A stretch of 64,000 bases of DNA from Gallintestinimicrobium propionicum. Its GTDB lineage: Bacteria > Bacillota > Clostridia > Lachnospirales > Lachnospiraceae. The stretch lies in assembly GCF_025567525.1 (NCBI RefSeq), contig NZ_JAOQJY010000007.1, positions 90,629 through 154,628 of the forward strand, in the 5' to 3' direction. The notes below the pieces were generated by a model. That model was given only the letters and a program-made list of their open reading frames with translations. It was not told the origin of the DNA and did not search any database. Each line of letters begins with the position of its first letter. Positions within the stretch are counted from its first letter, which is position 1. Shown here one piece after another: positions 42,651 through 52,100 of the stretch. A program made the position numbers and the translations under genes.

Positions 42651-43601
42651 ATGAAAAAGCAATTAGAGAAGTATTTTGGCTGCAAAGTAAAAATAGCAGA
42701 ATACAAGAATAAATTACCATTGCCGATCTTTATGACTATGCGTGATATTATGATAGTTGAAATATATGGTGTTAACTTTGCCATAATAGATGTTATGAAG
42801 GAAACGGAGCTAAGTGTTGCTGCAATGAAAAAGCAGAAAGCAAAGTATGAGGAAGCATTGCAGTGCCCTGTAGCATATGAAGTAGCGTTAAACAACGTAT
42901 CCATGAGAAATGCTCTGGTAAAAAGCGGAGTTCCGTTTGTGAATTTGCCGGGAAATGTATTCTTACCATTTATGGGAATTGTATTGCAGGATGTGTATCG
43001 CAAGCAGCTTGTCAAAGCGGATAAGATGATGCCGGCAACACAGATGGTGTTCCTTGAATTGTTATATATGAGTGATGAGGAATCTGTGTTAAAAAGTGAA
43101 GTTGCGAACAAGCTGAATCTTACCAAAACGTCCATTACAAGAGCAACAGCGCAATTAGAGGAAATGGGACTCATCCAGCAGATGAAATCAGGAACAGAGA
43201 TTGCTATTAAGAGAAATTACTCACGGAAAGAGTATTATGAAAATGCAAAAGGATATTTGATTAATCCGGTCCAGAAAGTGATTACAATTATGCGATATGA
43301 AGCAACCTTTGAATCATTTAGCGCAGGAGAAACTGCACTTAGTCAGGAGTCAGAATTGAATCCACCAAGAATAGAGGAACGTGCAATCTACAAGGGCGAG
43401 GAAGTTGTTGACCAGTTGGAAATTGTGGATGCCAGATCTGAAGACCCAGACGACTGCTTGAAGATACAATTATGGAAATACAATCCTTCTTATTTTGCAA
43501 GAGAAGGGCGTGTTGATCCTGTTTCACTGGCATGTACATTCAAAGGTAACGAAGACGAAAGAATAGAAATGAGTATTGAGGAACTGTTGGAGGAATTATA
43601 A
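42651..43601 (+). CDS. Winged-helix regulator, AbiEi-like antitoxin candidate
   Basis: A 316-residue protein with an N-terminal mixed region (about 1-125), a MarR-like winged helix (about 128-190: MVFLELLYMSDEESVLKSEV, then KLNLTKTSITRATAQLEEMG), and a C-terminal region to residue 316. Its stop codon directly touches the ATG of a nucleotidyltransferase gene. In AbiE type IV systems a winged-helix protein (AbiEi) represses the operon and opposes an AbiEii nucleotidyltransferase; the order, coupling and the palindrome in the promoter fit this. Length and C-terminus are not the standard AbiEi form, so the link is by analogy. AAGGAG precedes the ATG. Confidence 0.6.
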   Translation: MKKQLEKYFGCKVKIAEYKNKLPLPIFMTMRDIMIVEIYGVNFAIIDVMKETELSVAAMKKQKAKYEEALQCPVAYEVALNNVSMRNALVKSGVPFVNLPGNVFLPFMGIVLQDVYRKQLVKADKMMPATQMVFLELLYMSDEESVLKSEVANKLNLTKTSITRATAQLEEMGLIQQMKSGTEIAIKRNYSRKEYYENAKGYLINPVQKVITIMRYEATFESFSAGETALSQESELNPPRIEERAIYKGEEVVDQLEIVDARSEDPDDCLKIQLWKYNPSYFAREGRVDPVSLACTFKGNEDERIEMSIEELLEEL

Positions 43602-44354
43602 ATGGTACCAGGGATAGACTCTTTTAGAGAAAAATTTAAAGATTATACGGATTATTACACTATTATCGGCGGAACTGCCTGCGATATTCTACTCTCAGAG
43701 GCAGACTTGCCATTTCGAGCGACAAAAGATATTGATATGATCCTGATTATGGAGGATAACTTCCCGGAATTTGCGAGCGTATTCTGGGAATACATAAAAG
43801 AAGGCGGCTATAAGTGCGGATGGAAGAATGAACAGAATATGCACCTTTACCGCTTCACAGAAGGAAAATTCGGTTATCCTACTATGATTGAGTTGTTTTC
43901 AAGAAAGCCGGGATATCATCTTGAAATAGAAGAGGGAATCATTCCGATTCATATTGATGATGATACTTCCAGTTTATCAGCGATTCTTCTGAACGATGAC
44001 TTCTATAAATTTATGATGTCCGGACGCAGAGTGGTTGATGGTATTGGTGTTCTGGGAGCAGAGCATCTGATTCCGTTCAAAATGTATGCGTGGATTAACC
44101 TTTTGGACAGAAAAAGAGCCGGCGAGCATGTTAATGAAAAGGATTTAAAGAAACATAAGTACGATGTATTCCGATTGTTGCAGATTGTTACAGCGGGAAC
44201 AAAAGTTGAATCAGAAGGGCTGGTGACAGAGAGTATACATAGATATGTCGAGGAAATCAGTGCAGTAGATGAATCGGAGGTACGACTTTTGCAGATGGGA
44301 ATGCCTTTTGACAGAGATAGGGGCGTGGAGTTGTTGAAGGAGATTTACTTGTAA
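43602..44354 (+). CDS. AbiEii-like nucleotidyltransferase
   Basis: A 250-residue protein of the polymerase-beta nucleotidyltransferase fold. The motif IIGGTACDIL (about 21-30), then RATKDIDM with Asp at 43 and 45 (the DxD metal pair), matches the GG-x-A ... DID layout of AbiEii/MenT-type toxins. HLIPFKMYAWINLLDRK (about 163-179) resembles the conserved Lys-containing helix of that group. Such enzymes transfer nucleotides to tRNA or proteins and halt growth. The gene starts at the base after the upstream regulator's stop codon, which argues for translational coupling. It leads into a phosphatase gene 44 bases on. Confidence 0.7.
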   Translation: MVPGIDSFREKFKDYTDYYTIIGGTACDILLSEADLPFRATKDIDMILIMEDNFPEFASVFWEYIKEGGYKCGWKNEQNMHLYRFTEGKFGYPTMIELFSRKPGYHLEIEEGIIPIHIDDDTSSLSAILLNDDFYKFMMSGRRVVDGIGVLGAEHLIPFKMYAWINLLDRKRAGEHVNEKDLKKHKYDVFRLLQIVTAGTKVESEGLVTESIHRYVEEISAVDESEVRLLQMGMPFDRDRGVELLKEIYL

Positions 44355-44398
44355 GAAAATTGTTACAAGTTTGTATATCAATTTTAGGAGATGGAGTT

Positions 44399-45130
44399 AT
44401 GCGAGTACTTGTGATTCCTGATATTCATCTAAAACCATGGATATTCGACAGGACAGAGAAAATCTTAAGAGACGGTAAGGCGGATCGGGCTGTGTGCCTG
44501 ATGGATATGCCGGATGACTGGAATATGGAATTTCAGATAGAACGATATAAAGAAACATTTGATCGGGCAATCGCATTTGCTGAGGACTATCCGGATACTC
44601 TCTGGTGTTACGGTAATCATGATGTCAGCTACTCGTGGGGAAGACTTGAGACCGGATATTCTCCCTATGCCGAGAGGACGGTAATGTCAAAGCTTGAAGA
44701 ACTTGAGAACCGCCTTAAGAGTCCGGTACAGATAAACATAATGCATCGGATTGACAATGTGCTTTTCTCACATGGAGGGCTTACAGCTGATTTCCTAAGA
44801 TGGCTTAACAAGGATCTGCTGGATGCTGATATAGAGGAAGTTATTGCAGCGGTAAACGATGCTCCACATAATTATCTCTGGAATGATGAATCACCCTTAT
44901 GGTTCAGACCACAGTATGAGACCAGAGAGATATTCAGAGCAGATATATACAAACAGGTGGTAGGGCATACTCCGGTGGAGAGGATATTTGAAAAAGACGG
45001 CATCATATCGACAGATGTGTTCTCTACCTATAGAGACGGAAGACAGATTGGAGAGTCTGCGATGATGGTTATTGATTCGGAAACCGGAAAATACGAGAAG
45101 ATAGAGGTTATGGGGAAACTGGGAGTGTGA
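44399..45130 (+). CDS. Calcineurin-like metallophosphoesterase
   Basis: A 243-residue protein with the metal-binding series of the family: DIHLKPW (DxH), CLMDMPDDW in place of the usual GDxxD, YGNHD, SHGG and VGHTP. The first Gly of GDxxD is replaced by Met, otherwise the site looks complete. I chose the ATG at 44399 with AGGAG eight bases upstream. It could hydrolyse a phosphodiester or phosphomonoester, for example a nucleotide signal or a modified nucleic acid end in the same pathway. Its stop overlaps the upstream frame of the next gene, so it belongs to the same operon. Confidence 0.8.
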   Translation: MRVLVIPDIHLKPWIFDRTEKILRDGKADRAVCLMDMPDDWNMEFQIERYKETFDRAIAFAEDYPDTLWCYGNHDVSYSWGRLETGYSPYAERTVMSKLEELENRLKSPVQINIMHRIDNVLFSHGGLTADFLRWLNKDLLDADIEEVIAAVNDAPHNYLWNDESPLWFRPQYETREIFRADIYKQVVGHTPVERIFEKDGIISTDVFSTYRDGRQIGESAMMVIDSETGKYEKIEVMGKLGV

Positions 45131-45135
45131 TAAGG

Positions 45136-48114
45136 ATGAAGGAACCTACGCAACAATATTCAGATACAATCAAATCATTACAATCCAGGATACAGGCATT
45201 GGAGGATGAAAACCGACTTCTGAAAGAGCGTTTGGAAGAAGCCGGTGTTTCGTATGCGGATATTGTGTCAGGCGACGCTGAAGGAGTTGTGGAATTGTAT
45301 GATCCTGATCAGGGTGCTCGTATTAAGAAATTTGATGTTACGGATAAGATTGCAAGTGACTTCTTTATGATGTTCTGCCGCGGAAGGAAGGATGTGTATG
45401 ATCTTCGTTATACGAATCCCAAAACGGGGAAGAACGGGTATTATACGCAGTGCTTTAACCGCTGGGATCGTGGCTGCCATATACAGAAAAAGGATGGAGT
45501 TCGTTGTAAGGATTGCGAATTAAGGGCATACAAGCCGGTTACTCTGCCTTTGATAAAGGCGCATATGAATGGGACAGATCCAAATGGCAATGATGTCGTG
45601 GCGATATATCCGATGCTTGAAAATAACCTTTGTCAGTTACTTGTATTTGATTTTGATAACCATGCAAAGGGAGCGGAGCAGGAAGATTATGCGAATATTG
45701 ATGATGGCTGGAAAGAAGAAATAAATGCTTTGCGGCACATTTGTAAGAATCTGGATGTGGACGCTGCGGTGGAACGGTCAAGGTCGGGACGCGGTGCGCA
45801 TCTTTGGATATTCTTCAAGGAAATGGTTCCTGCCAGATTGGCGAGAAGATTTGGCTTTGCGTTGCTAGAGAAAGGAGCTGAATCCGTCAATCTTAAGTCC
45901 TTCAAATACTATGATCGCATGATACCGACGCAGGATGCGCTCCCTGAGGGCGGACTTGGAAATGTTATTGCACTTCCTTTACAAGGAATGGCCTTGAAGT
46001 CCGGAAACAGTGCTTTTATTGATGAAAATTGGAACGCATATGAAGATCAGTTAAATGTTCTTGCCGGGACAAGGCGACTGACCAGACAGGGGATAGAGGA
46101 CTATCTTTCTTTATGGTACAGTACGGGATCCACCAGCGAAGACAACGGTACTGATGCGCCATGGGATAAGAATTCTGAGATTGAAGCAGGCAGTGTTAAG
46201 GGCGTGGTGCGTATCGTGCTGGCTGACCGCATTTACATAGACTCAACAGGAATGTCCAATAAGACAAAAAGACAGCTTCGCCGTATGGCAACATTTTCAA
46301 ACAAGCAGTATTTCCAGAATCAGGCTATGGATATGCCAAATTACGATGAATCCAGATTCATTTACCTTGGAAGTGACGAAGGAAAATATATTGTATTGCC
46401 TCGCGGACTTCGGGAAGAAATTCTAAAGAAGTTTGATAATGCGGGGATCAGTTATAAGATTGAAGACAAGAGAACCAAAGGGCAGGAACTCAATATTTCG
46501 TTTAGGGGAGAATTGCGTGAATCACAGATTCCGGCTGTGGAAACTATGCTTGAAAATGAAACCGGGATACTGCACGCCGCAACAGCGTTTGGTAAGACTG
46601 TAGTCTGCTGTGATATGATCGCAAGAAGAGGCATAAGTACCTTAATACTTGTAGACAGGGCAGATCTGATGAACCAGTGGATTAAGCGTCTGGAGGAGTT
46701 TTTGGATATTGATGAAGAACTACCTGAATATCAGACAAAGACCGGGCGTACACGAAAAAGAAAATCATTGATTGGAAATCTTCAAGGAGCGCATGATACA
46801 CTGACCGGAATAGTGGATGTGGCCATGATACGTTCTCTTAAGAAAAAAGATGGATTTCATCCGAAGCTGAAAGAATATGCTCAAGTATATTTTGACGAAT
46901 GCCATCACGCAGCATCGGATAGCGCGATAGAAGTGCTGCAGGAGATAAATGCAAAGTATGTGTATGGCGTGACGGCAACACCGAAACGTGGTGATGGTAA
47001 GGAAAAGATAAACGAATTTCTGCTCGGCCCTATCAGGTATAGGTTTACAGCAAAAGACAGAGCCGAGGAGCAGAATATTAATCATCTGGTATATCCCCGA
47101 TTTACCCGGACAGTAAAGCCGCATCATTTGTCAAAAACACCATATGGTAATGATGCCTATGAACTGATAAGGAATAATGATGTTCGTGACGAACAGATTA
47201 TCAGGGATGTGGCGGACTGTGTGCAAGCTGGAAGAACTCCGGTAGTACTGACGAAATATGTTGATCATGCCAAGAAGCTGTCTGAAAGGCTTAAGACATA
47301 TGCTGACCGATTGATCTTGCTAACGGGGGCAAATGGAACGAAAGCGCGCAGGGCTCAGGTGGAAGAACTGAATAAAGTTGATGATTCGGACAGTCTTATT
47401 CTTGTGGGAACGGGCTCTTTACTTGGAGAGGGCTTCGATTTTCCGCGACTTGATACTCTGTTCATGGCGACTCCCGTTTCAGGAGAAAATGTTGTGGAGC
47501 AGTATGTCGGGCGACTTAACAGGGATTATGATGGTAAAGAAAATGTCATCGTCTATGATTATGTGGACAGTCATATTCCAAAGTTCGATAAAATGTATTC
47601 AGCAAGGCTGAAGGCATATAAAAAGATCGGATATGAACTTTGCGTTAATATGGACGGCGAAAAGCAGAAGGCAAATGCAATCTATGATATTGAAAACTAT
47701 GCAGAAACTTATTGGAAGGATCTTGAGGAGGCTAATTCCGCGGTCGTTGTATCAAGTCCGAGGTTAAATAATCAAAAAGTGGATCGCATTATAAACATGC
47801 TTGGAAAGCGGCGGGAGTTGGGAGTTGAGGTAACAATTGTTACATGGCATCCGGATGCCTATAAATATGGCAAAGATGATGTCCGGATGGAGCTTATGGA
47901 GAGACTTCGAAAAGCCGGTTTTGAAATCAGGCTTGTAGAAGAGACTTGTGAGCATTATGCCGTAATCGATAATGAGATTGTCTGGTATGGAAGTGTGAAT
48001 CTGCTGTCAAAGGAAGATGCCGAGGACAATTTGATGCGGGTATGCAGTAAAGATATTGCAGCAGAACTTCTTGAGATGACATTTGGTTCTGAAGTAGAAT
48101 TGCAAGAATGGTAA
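45136..48114 (+). CDS. AEP-TOTE primase / SF2 helicase / PLD-domain protein
   Basis: About 992 residues. A coiled coil (about 5-40) precedes an archaeo-eukaryotic primase domain of the TOTE conflict-system type (about 70-330): LLVFDFDNH with the catalytic acids (about 172) and ERSRSGRGAHLWIFF (about 214-228), with a Cys-rich insert (CFNRWDRGCHIQKKDG..CKDCE). A helicase follows (about 450-830): ATAFGKT as Walker A, YFDECHH, ATPKRGDGK, and VEQYVGRLNRD. The C-terminus (about 870-980) ends in a PLD-like half-site HYAVIDNEIVWYGSVN. A GTG at 45127 overlapping the phosphatase stop is an alternative start. Similar proteins are predicted invader-defence factors. Confidence 0.8.
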   Translation: MKEPTQQYSDTIKSLQSRIQALEDENRLLKERLEEAGVSYADIVSGDAEGVVELYDPDQGARIKKFDVTDKIASDFFMMFCRGRKDVYDLRYTNPKTGKNGYYTQCFNRWDRGCHIQKKDGVRCKDCELRAYKPVTLPLIKAHMNGTDPNGNDVVAIYPMLENNLCQLLVFDFDNHAKGAEQEDYANIDDGWKEEINALRHICKNLDVDAAVERSRSGRGAHLWIFFKEMVPARLARRFGFALLEKGAESVNLKSFKYYDRMIPTQDALPEGGLGNVIALPLQGMALKSGNSAFIDENWNAYEDQLNVLAGTRRLTRQGIEDYLSLWYSTGSTSEDNGTDAPWDKNSEIEAGSVKGVVRIVLADRIYIDSTGMSNKTKRQLRRMATFSNKQYFQNQAMDMPNYDESRFIYLGSDEGKYIVLPRGLREEILKKFDNAGISYKIEDKRTKGQELNISFRGELRESQIPAVETMLENETGILHAATAFGKTVVCCDMIARRGISTLILVDRADLMNQWIKRLEEFLDIDEELPEYQTKTGRTRKRKSLIGNLQGAHDTLTGIVDVAMIRSLKKKDGFHPKLKEYAQVYFDECHHAASDSAIEVLQEINAKYVYGVTATPKRGDGKEKINEFLLGPIRYRFTAKDRAEEQNINHLVYPRFTRTVKPHHLSKTPYGNDAYELIRNNDVRDEQIIRDVADCVQAGRTPVVLTKYVDHAKKLSERLKTYADRLILLTGANGTKARRAQVEELNKVDDSDSLILVGTGSLLGEGFDFPRLDTLFMATPVSGENVVEQYVGRLNRDYDGKENVIVYDYVDSHIPKFDKMYSARLKAYKKIGYELCVNMDGEKQKANAIYDIENYAETYWKDLEEANSAVVVSSPRLNNQKVDRIINMLGKRRELGVEVTIVTWHPDAYKYGKDDVRMELMERLRKAGFEIRLVEETCEHYAVIDNEIVWYGSVNLLSKEDAEDNLMRVCSKDIAAELLEMTFGSEVELQEW

Positions 48115-48519
48115 GTATGGACGCAAAAGAAAGATAAAAATATACTTTGGGTATCAGCTAGCAGGTGTGGTAAATAAAATAGTAAAATATATCATCAAAA
48201 ATAAAAACGGAAAACCCGTAGATAAATTCATAGCAAGGTGGTATATCAAGCAGAAATCCAAATTAACAACAGAAAAATTGTTTAAAATTTTAATATGCAT
48301 TAAATCTTTTGAAATTTTCATGTAATTTTTTTTGAAAATGTATTGGCTTGTCCCAGGGGCAATGTTTTACAATAAGTAGAGAGATGAGCAAAACGAATTG
48401 ATTTAAAAGATGGATTTGACAGTTAGCTTTTGTAAATCGGAAAAATGGAAATTTATGACATAACAAAGCTTACGTAAGTCCAGAACCTACGCAAATGGGG
48501 AGATATGAATAGCTCTTTA
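48115..48519. other. AT-rich spacer
   Basis: About 400 bases with no credible gene, between the primase-helicase gene and the convergent transposase remnant. I saw no clear terminator or repeat; part of it may be the end of the inserted IS. Confidence 0.4.
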
Positions 48520-49844
48520 TTATGCGATTCGCTTTACAGCTTTAAGCTTACGATAGGATTGCCCTGTGTCGGTGGTGATTGCCGCAACAGCAACCGCTAA
48601 CAGACTTATATGGGCAATTGTATTCAAGTTGGTAACAGATGATTTATTTCTTACCCACATACGTTCCTGCTCTGTATTTTTGAAACGTGAGTTGTATCTT
48701 TCACATTCTGTACGAAGAGAGTAATTACTTTTGAAATATTTGCTGTCTCTGTCGACGGAGAGTCTTAAATCATCGGGAATGGTGATGTATTTTGTACAGC
48801 CGCGATGCTTTTTGCCGTTGTAAAAATTTTTGTGATGGCAGGGACAATCAGCGTTTTTGCTTGATTTTAGTGGACAGCAGAATTTTTGGCGTGTACGTCC
48901 ATTATCAGAAAATTTACCATCCTTCCACATGGCAAGCCCAGCATCGCAGACAGGATTTCCCTGTGGAAGAAGTTTTGGATTTTTGGTGGATCGTTTGTTT
49001 AATGGAATAATACATTCACCTTGGTAGAGTTCCTGTACCTGATTATAGATATTTTTAACATCATAGCCTTTATCAGCAAGGAAGGTACATTCGGTTATCG
49101 GCAGAAAAGTATGTGTGTCAGCCAAAATATCAAGCGCAACAGTGGAATCATGGACATTGGCGGTAGTGGTCAGTTCATAAATGGGAAGACCTGAATACAG
49201 TCAACAAGGACGTGGTTTTTGTAACCCTAGTAGAACTCATACTTTTTCTCGTTTGTTTGGTTAGAAGCAGTATGTACGCCAAGTTTGCAATCAGTATCTG
49301 CTTTGGGCTGGTTATCAGGCTTAAATTTGTTGGATAGAAAAGATTTGGGATTATTCTGTGAAGTGTTTGCAGCAATCAGAGTAGAGTCCAAACCAATAAA
49401 AGATGTATCAACAATACCTTGTTTTGAAAGATAAAGAACTTGGGATTTCATAATGGATGAAAGTACATCGTTATCAAGCTGTTTTAGAAAACGATTAAAC
49501 GTCCAGTAAGAAGGCAACGGAGCAGAAATATCAAAACCGCAGTAATGGGCGATTAGAAGGTTGTTGTTAAGATAATCAACAAGATCCGTAATCATTGAAA
49601 AGCCTTCACATTTCATAACGATAAACGAACAAATCATGGCATGATTGGAAAAGCCTTTTCGCCCGGTTTTAGGGAATTCAGGACAAAGGATAAATCGAGA
49701 TTCAGAAAAAGTGAATCGTAAAATTTTGCAACTGGTTGTGAAGTGAAAAGACGGATTTTGACAACTTAATAATACCATTTGGAGCTGGTTGTTACTATAA
49801 ATTTGGAGTGATAAAAGAGGTTGCCATGCCTTGCAAACCTGCAT
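48520..49844 (-). pseudogene. Broken IS1182-type transposase
   Basis: Read on the minus strand, the first half (49844-49227) gives FSNHAMICSFIVMKCEGFS, then DTSFIGLDSTLIAANTSQNNP, and the second (49125-48520) gives FLADKGYDVKNIYNQV, YNSRFKNTEQERMWVRNK and LNTIAHISLLAVA: a DDE transposase with the order seen in IS1182 relatives. A stop codon interrupts it after KKYEFY, and a frameshift follows within 25 codons before the frame resumes at the ADTHTF segment. It is therefore inactive. The terminal inverted repeats could not be fixed. Confidence 0.75.
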
Positions 49845-49908
49845 AAATACTGAGTATGTGGAGTTTTGCTCATGGCTAAAAGAATAATACTGAAGAGGTG
49901 GTGAGGAT

Positions 49909-50817
49909 ATGTTTGAATTGGAATATTGTAGTAATCCTGAGATTGGAGAGCTTCATTCGTCTGGTATTAAGTTTGATTATCAATATGATGTAGAATTTGA
50001 TTCAAAACTAAAAACATTAGATAAATTTTTGTTCTTGGTGGATATGCATACTATTATTGATTCGTGCGCTAAAGACTTTCTTGAGATAACCATTGATGAT
50101 TTTGATGAATTTTGGAAAATAAATAAAAGACTTTTGAATTTTGTTAATGCAGTATATGGGTATAAAGAATATGTTAATAGTTATGAACCTTCATTAAAGA
50201 GCATTACAGAGAAATATTACAATATGAAAAAGTGGTACAGGTTTCTCTGTGATTTCAGAAACTATATTATTCATCAATCGATAATTATTAAGGACTACAG
50301 ACCATCTGATGGAGATGTTTTTATAAATATTGAAGAAGTTGTATCGTTGCTAAGCGAGTATGATTATCCTAATGATAGGTACAGACGTAATGCAGAAGAA
50401 TTCACGAAATGGCTAGAATGTTTTAAAGATGATTCTTTGGAGATTAAAGATGACATTTTTTTAAGTATGAAAAATGTGACATCATTAGTAGTAGATGAAA
50501 TGTCGCAGATGAAAAATGATGTTTTATTGTATGCTTATAGAAAAAGTATACAACCATCAATTGAATGGCTGATAAAGCAAATACCAATTATTGATGGAAA
50601 ATTTCAATATGTGTTCGTTGTTGATAAAGGTAATCTTCCTGAATCTGTAAGAGAACCAAATTATGCGATGGAAGATTTTGTGAGAAGAATGATAAAATCT
50701 TTAGGGGTAGAGTCTGTTATTTGCAAGGAACTTTTTACTGTATTGAGCGAGAAAAAGTATGATTATTTCTATGATGGTAATTGTGACCTTGAGGATTTTA
50801 TAAATCGTTCAAAATAG
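49909..50817 (+). CDS. HEPN-like protein of unknown function
   Basis: A 302-residue, mostly helical, AT-rich gene. The segment FLCDFRNYIIHQ (about 112-123) contains RN-x3-H (R117, N118, H122), the active-site pattern of HEPN ribonucleases and HEPN-like scaffold proteins, and it sits in the expected place in a long helix. The C-terminal part (about 215-300) shows mixed strands and helices without a family I recognise. The gene lies alone on its strand after the transposase remnant. GGTGAGGAT precedes the ATG. It could be a toxin or abortive-infection factor, but a neighbouring antitoxin is not obvious. Confidence 0.6.
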   Translation: MFELEYCSNPEIGELHSSGIKFDYQYDVEFDSKLKTLDKFLFLVDMHTIIDSCAKDFLEITIDDFDEFWKINKRLLNFVNAVYGYKEYVNSYEPSLKSITEKYYNMKKWYRFLCDFRNYIIHQSIIIKDYRPSDGDVFINIEEVVSLLSEYDYPNDRYRRNAEEFTKWLECFKDDSLEIKDDIFLSMKNVTSLVVDEMSQMKNDVLLYAYRKSIQPSIEWLIKQIPIIDGKFQYVFVVDKGNLPESVREPNYAMEDFVRRMIKSLGVESVICKELFTVLSEKKYDYFYDGNCDLEDFINRSK

Positions 50818-50911
50818 ATTATTAGCATATTGTTGAAGATAGGAGTATGTGTTATATTAAAACAGAGAGCTGTGATGATAATGTCATGGTCACTGGACTT
50901 TGGTTATAAGA

Positions 50912-50930
50912 GCTGGATGCTGTATCCAGC
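50912..50930 (+). repeat. Small hairpin in the leader of a short gene
   Basis: GCTGGAT and ATCCAGC pair across five bases, 30 bases before the start of the 65-residue gene. It may be an attenuator or part of a small RNA. Confidence 0.35.
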
Positions 50931-50960
50931 ACCATTGTTTACAGAAAGGTGGTCGTTATT

Positions 50961-51158
50961 ATGACAAATGAAAACACAGAAATCGTTGTATCACATCAGG
51001 AAATTGATTTAAAGGTAGAGGCTAAGAAACAACTTCGTATTGCAACAGTTGATTTTTTTAAGTGTGCAAAGAAACCTACAAAGGACTTTGCAGACTGCGT
51101 TGTTGATTATCTTTTGAATCGTTTGATTAACTGGGTGGACAGCAAACTCTCAGCATAA
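50961..51158 (+). CDS. Small protein of unknown function, 65 residues
   Basis: A short, mildly basic protein: TNENTEIVVSHQEIDLKVEA, then a helix with KKQLRIATVDFFKCAKKPTK, and a hydrophobic-amphipathic end VVDYLLNRLINWVDSKL. AGGTGG lies ten bases before the ATG. A terminator-like hairpin follows. I do not recognise the family. Size, isolation and leader hairpin would suit a regulated small protein of a mobile element. Confidence 0.5.
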   Translation: MTNENTEIVVSHQEIDLKVEAKKQLRIATVDFFKCAKKPTKDFADCVVDYLLNRLINWVDSKLSA

Positions 51159-51190
51159 TAGTTTATGAAAATAGACTAACATATGCTATG

Positions 51191-51216
51191 GGCGCTCTGT
51201 TTGGCAGGGCGTCTTT
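51191..51216 (+). terminator. Terminator after the 65-residue gene
   Basis: GGCGCTCTG and CAGGGCGTC pair along nine positions (two as G-U) across a five-base loop, followed by four T. Confidence 0.55.
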
Positions 51217-51242
51217 TAATGTATGAAGAAGGGAAAATACAT

Positions 51243-51902
51243 ATGCTTGAGTGGATAAAAAGGCATAAAGTTTTTGTAATTATATGTTTTGTAATTATTG
51301 TGATAGGTGTTCCATTTGCGATTCATTGTTTGTTTAAAATTCATCCGACAGAGGATTATGATTTTTTTGTGGCTGAATGGAGTGCGGGAGAACTGTTACA
51401 ATATTATGGTGGCGTTTTAGCTTTTTCTGGTACGGTGATTTTGGGAGCATTGTCATTGCATCAAAACGAAATTATTAAACAAGAATCAGATAAAAGAATA
51501 GCAATTCAGGAAAAGCGAGAACATGATAGTAATATACCTCGATTTCGTGTTAAGTTTTTGTGTTGCAATGGAAGATATAGTAATATGAAAGTGAAAATAG
51601 AAAATATATCTGATAATGTAGCAAATGAAATCCTTGTATATAAAATATGTGTGGTGAAAGATAAAAATGTGATTTGGAAGTATCCGAATGCAGTCAAATA
51701 TGATGTGATAAAGGCTAATGATGAACTTGAAGTGGAATTGAAAACTGAAGAAATACAAGAGGATAAAGTTAGCATCCAGTTTGATTTTAGATGCAACGAC
51801 AAATATGGAGAAGAACATAAATATCATGTATATTCATTTTGTGAAAGCAATAGTTCAACACCATATTTTAGCATAAAGGAAATATTTGAAGAAAATCCTT
51901 AG
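51243..51902 (+). CDS. Two-helix membrane protein of unknown function
   Basis: A 219-residue protein. Two membrane segments (about 10-30 and 48-70) frame a short loop with KIHPTEDYDFFVAEWSAGELL; a coiled stretch (about 75-95) and a beta-rich cytoplasmic domain (about 100-210; KVKIENISDNVANEI) follow. The arrangement is common in accessory regions of Firmicutes, but I know no function. The ATG at 51243 follows AAGAAGGGAAAA. It is very AT-rich, like its neighbours. It is the last gene before attachment-like repeat 3. Confidence 0.6.
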   Translation: MLEWIKRHKVFVIICFVIIVIGVPFAIHCLFKIHPTEDYDFFVAEWSAGELLQYYGGVLAFSGTVILGALSLHQNEIIKQESDKRIAIQEKREHDSNIPRFRVKFLCCNGRYSNMKVKIENISDNVANEILVYKICVVKDKNVIWKYPNAVKYDVIKANDELEVELKTEEIQEDKVSIQFDFRCNDKYGEEHKYHVYSFCESNSSTPYFSIKEIFEENP

Positions 51903-52069
51903 TAGTAAGTATTTTCCTTTTACTACTATTTTTACTACTAACAGGTAGTAATAACTTGCTCAATTCTGTTCTGATTTGCCACAATCTGTAATTTCAGAAC
52001 AAATAGAAAAATCCTAGAAATCCCTCGCAAAACAGGGCATTCCGGGGCAAAACAAGGAGAAATAAAATA

Positions 52070-52100
52070 ATGATAAAAATACTATTCATTTGCCACGGCA
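52070..52100. other. Attachment-site-like repeat 3 (tyrosine phosphatase 5' end)
   Basis: Reads MIKILFICHG after an AAGGAG site, then departs from the phosphatase sequence (RISRA, stop). It shares ATTTGCCACGGCA with the other two copies and marks the right limit of a 10-kb block that starts after repeat 2. Confidence 0.6.
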
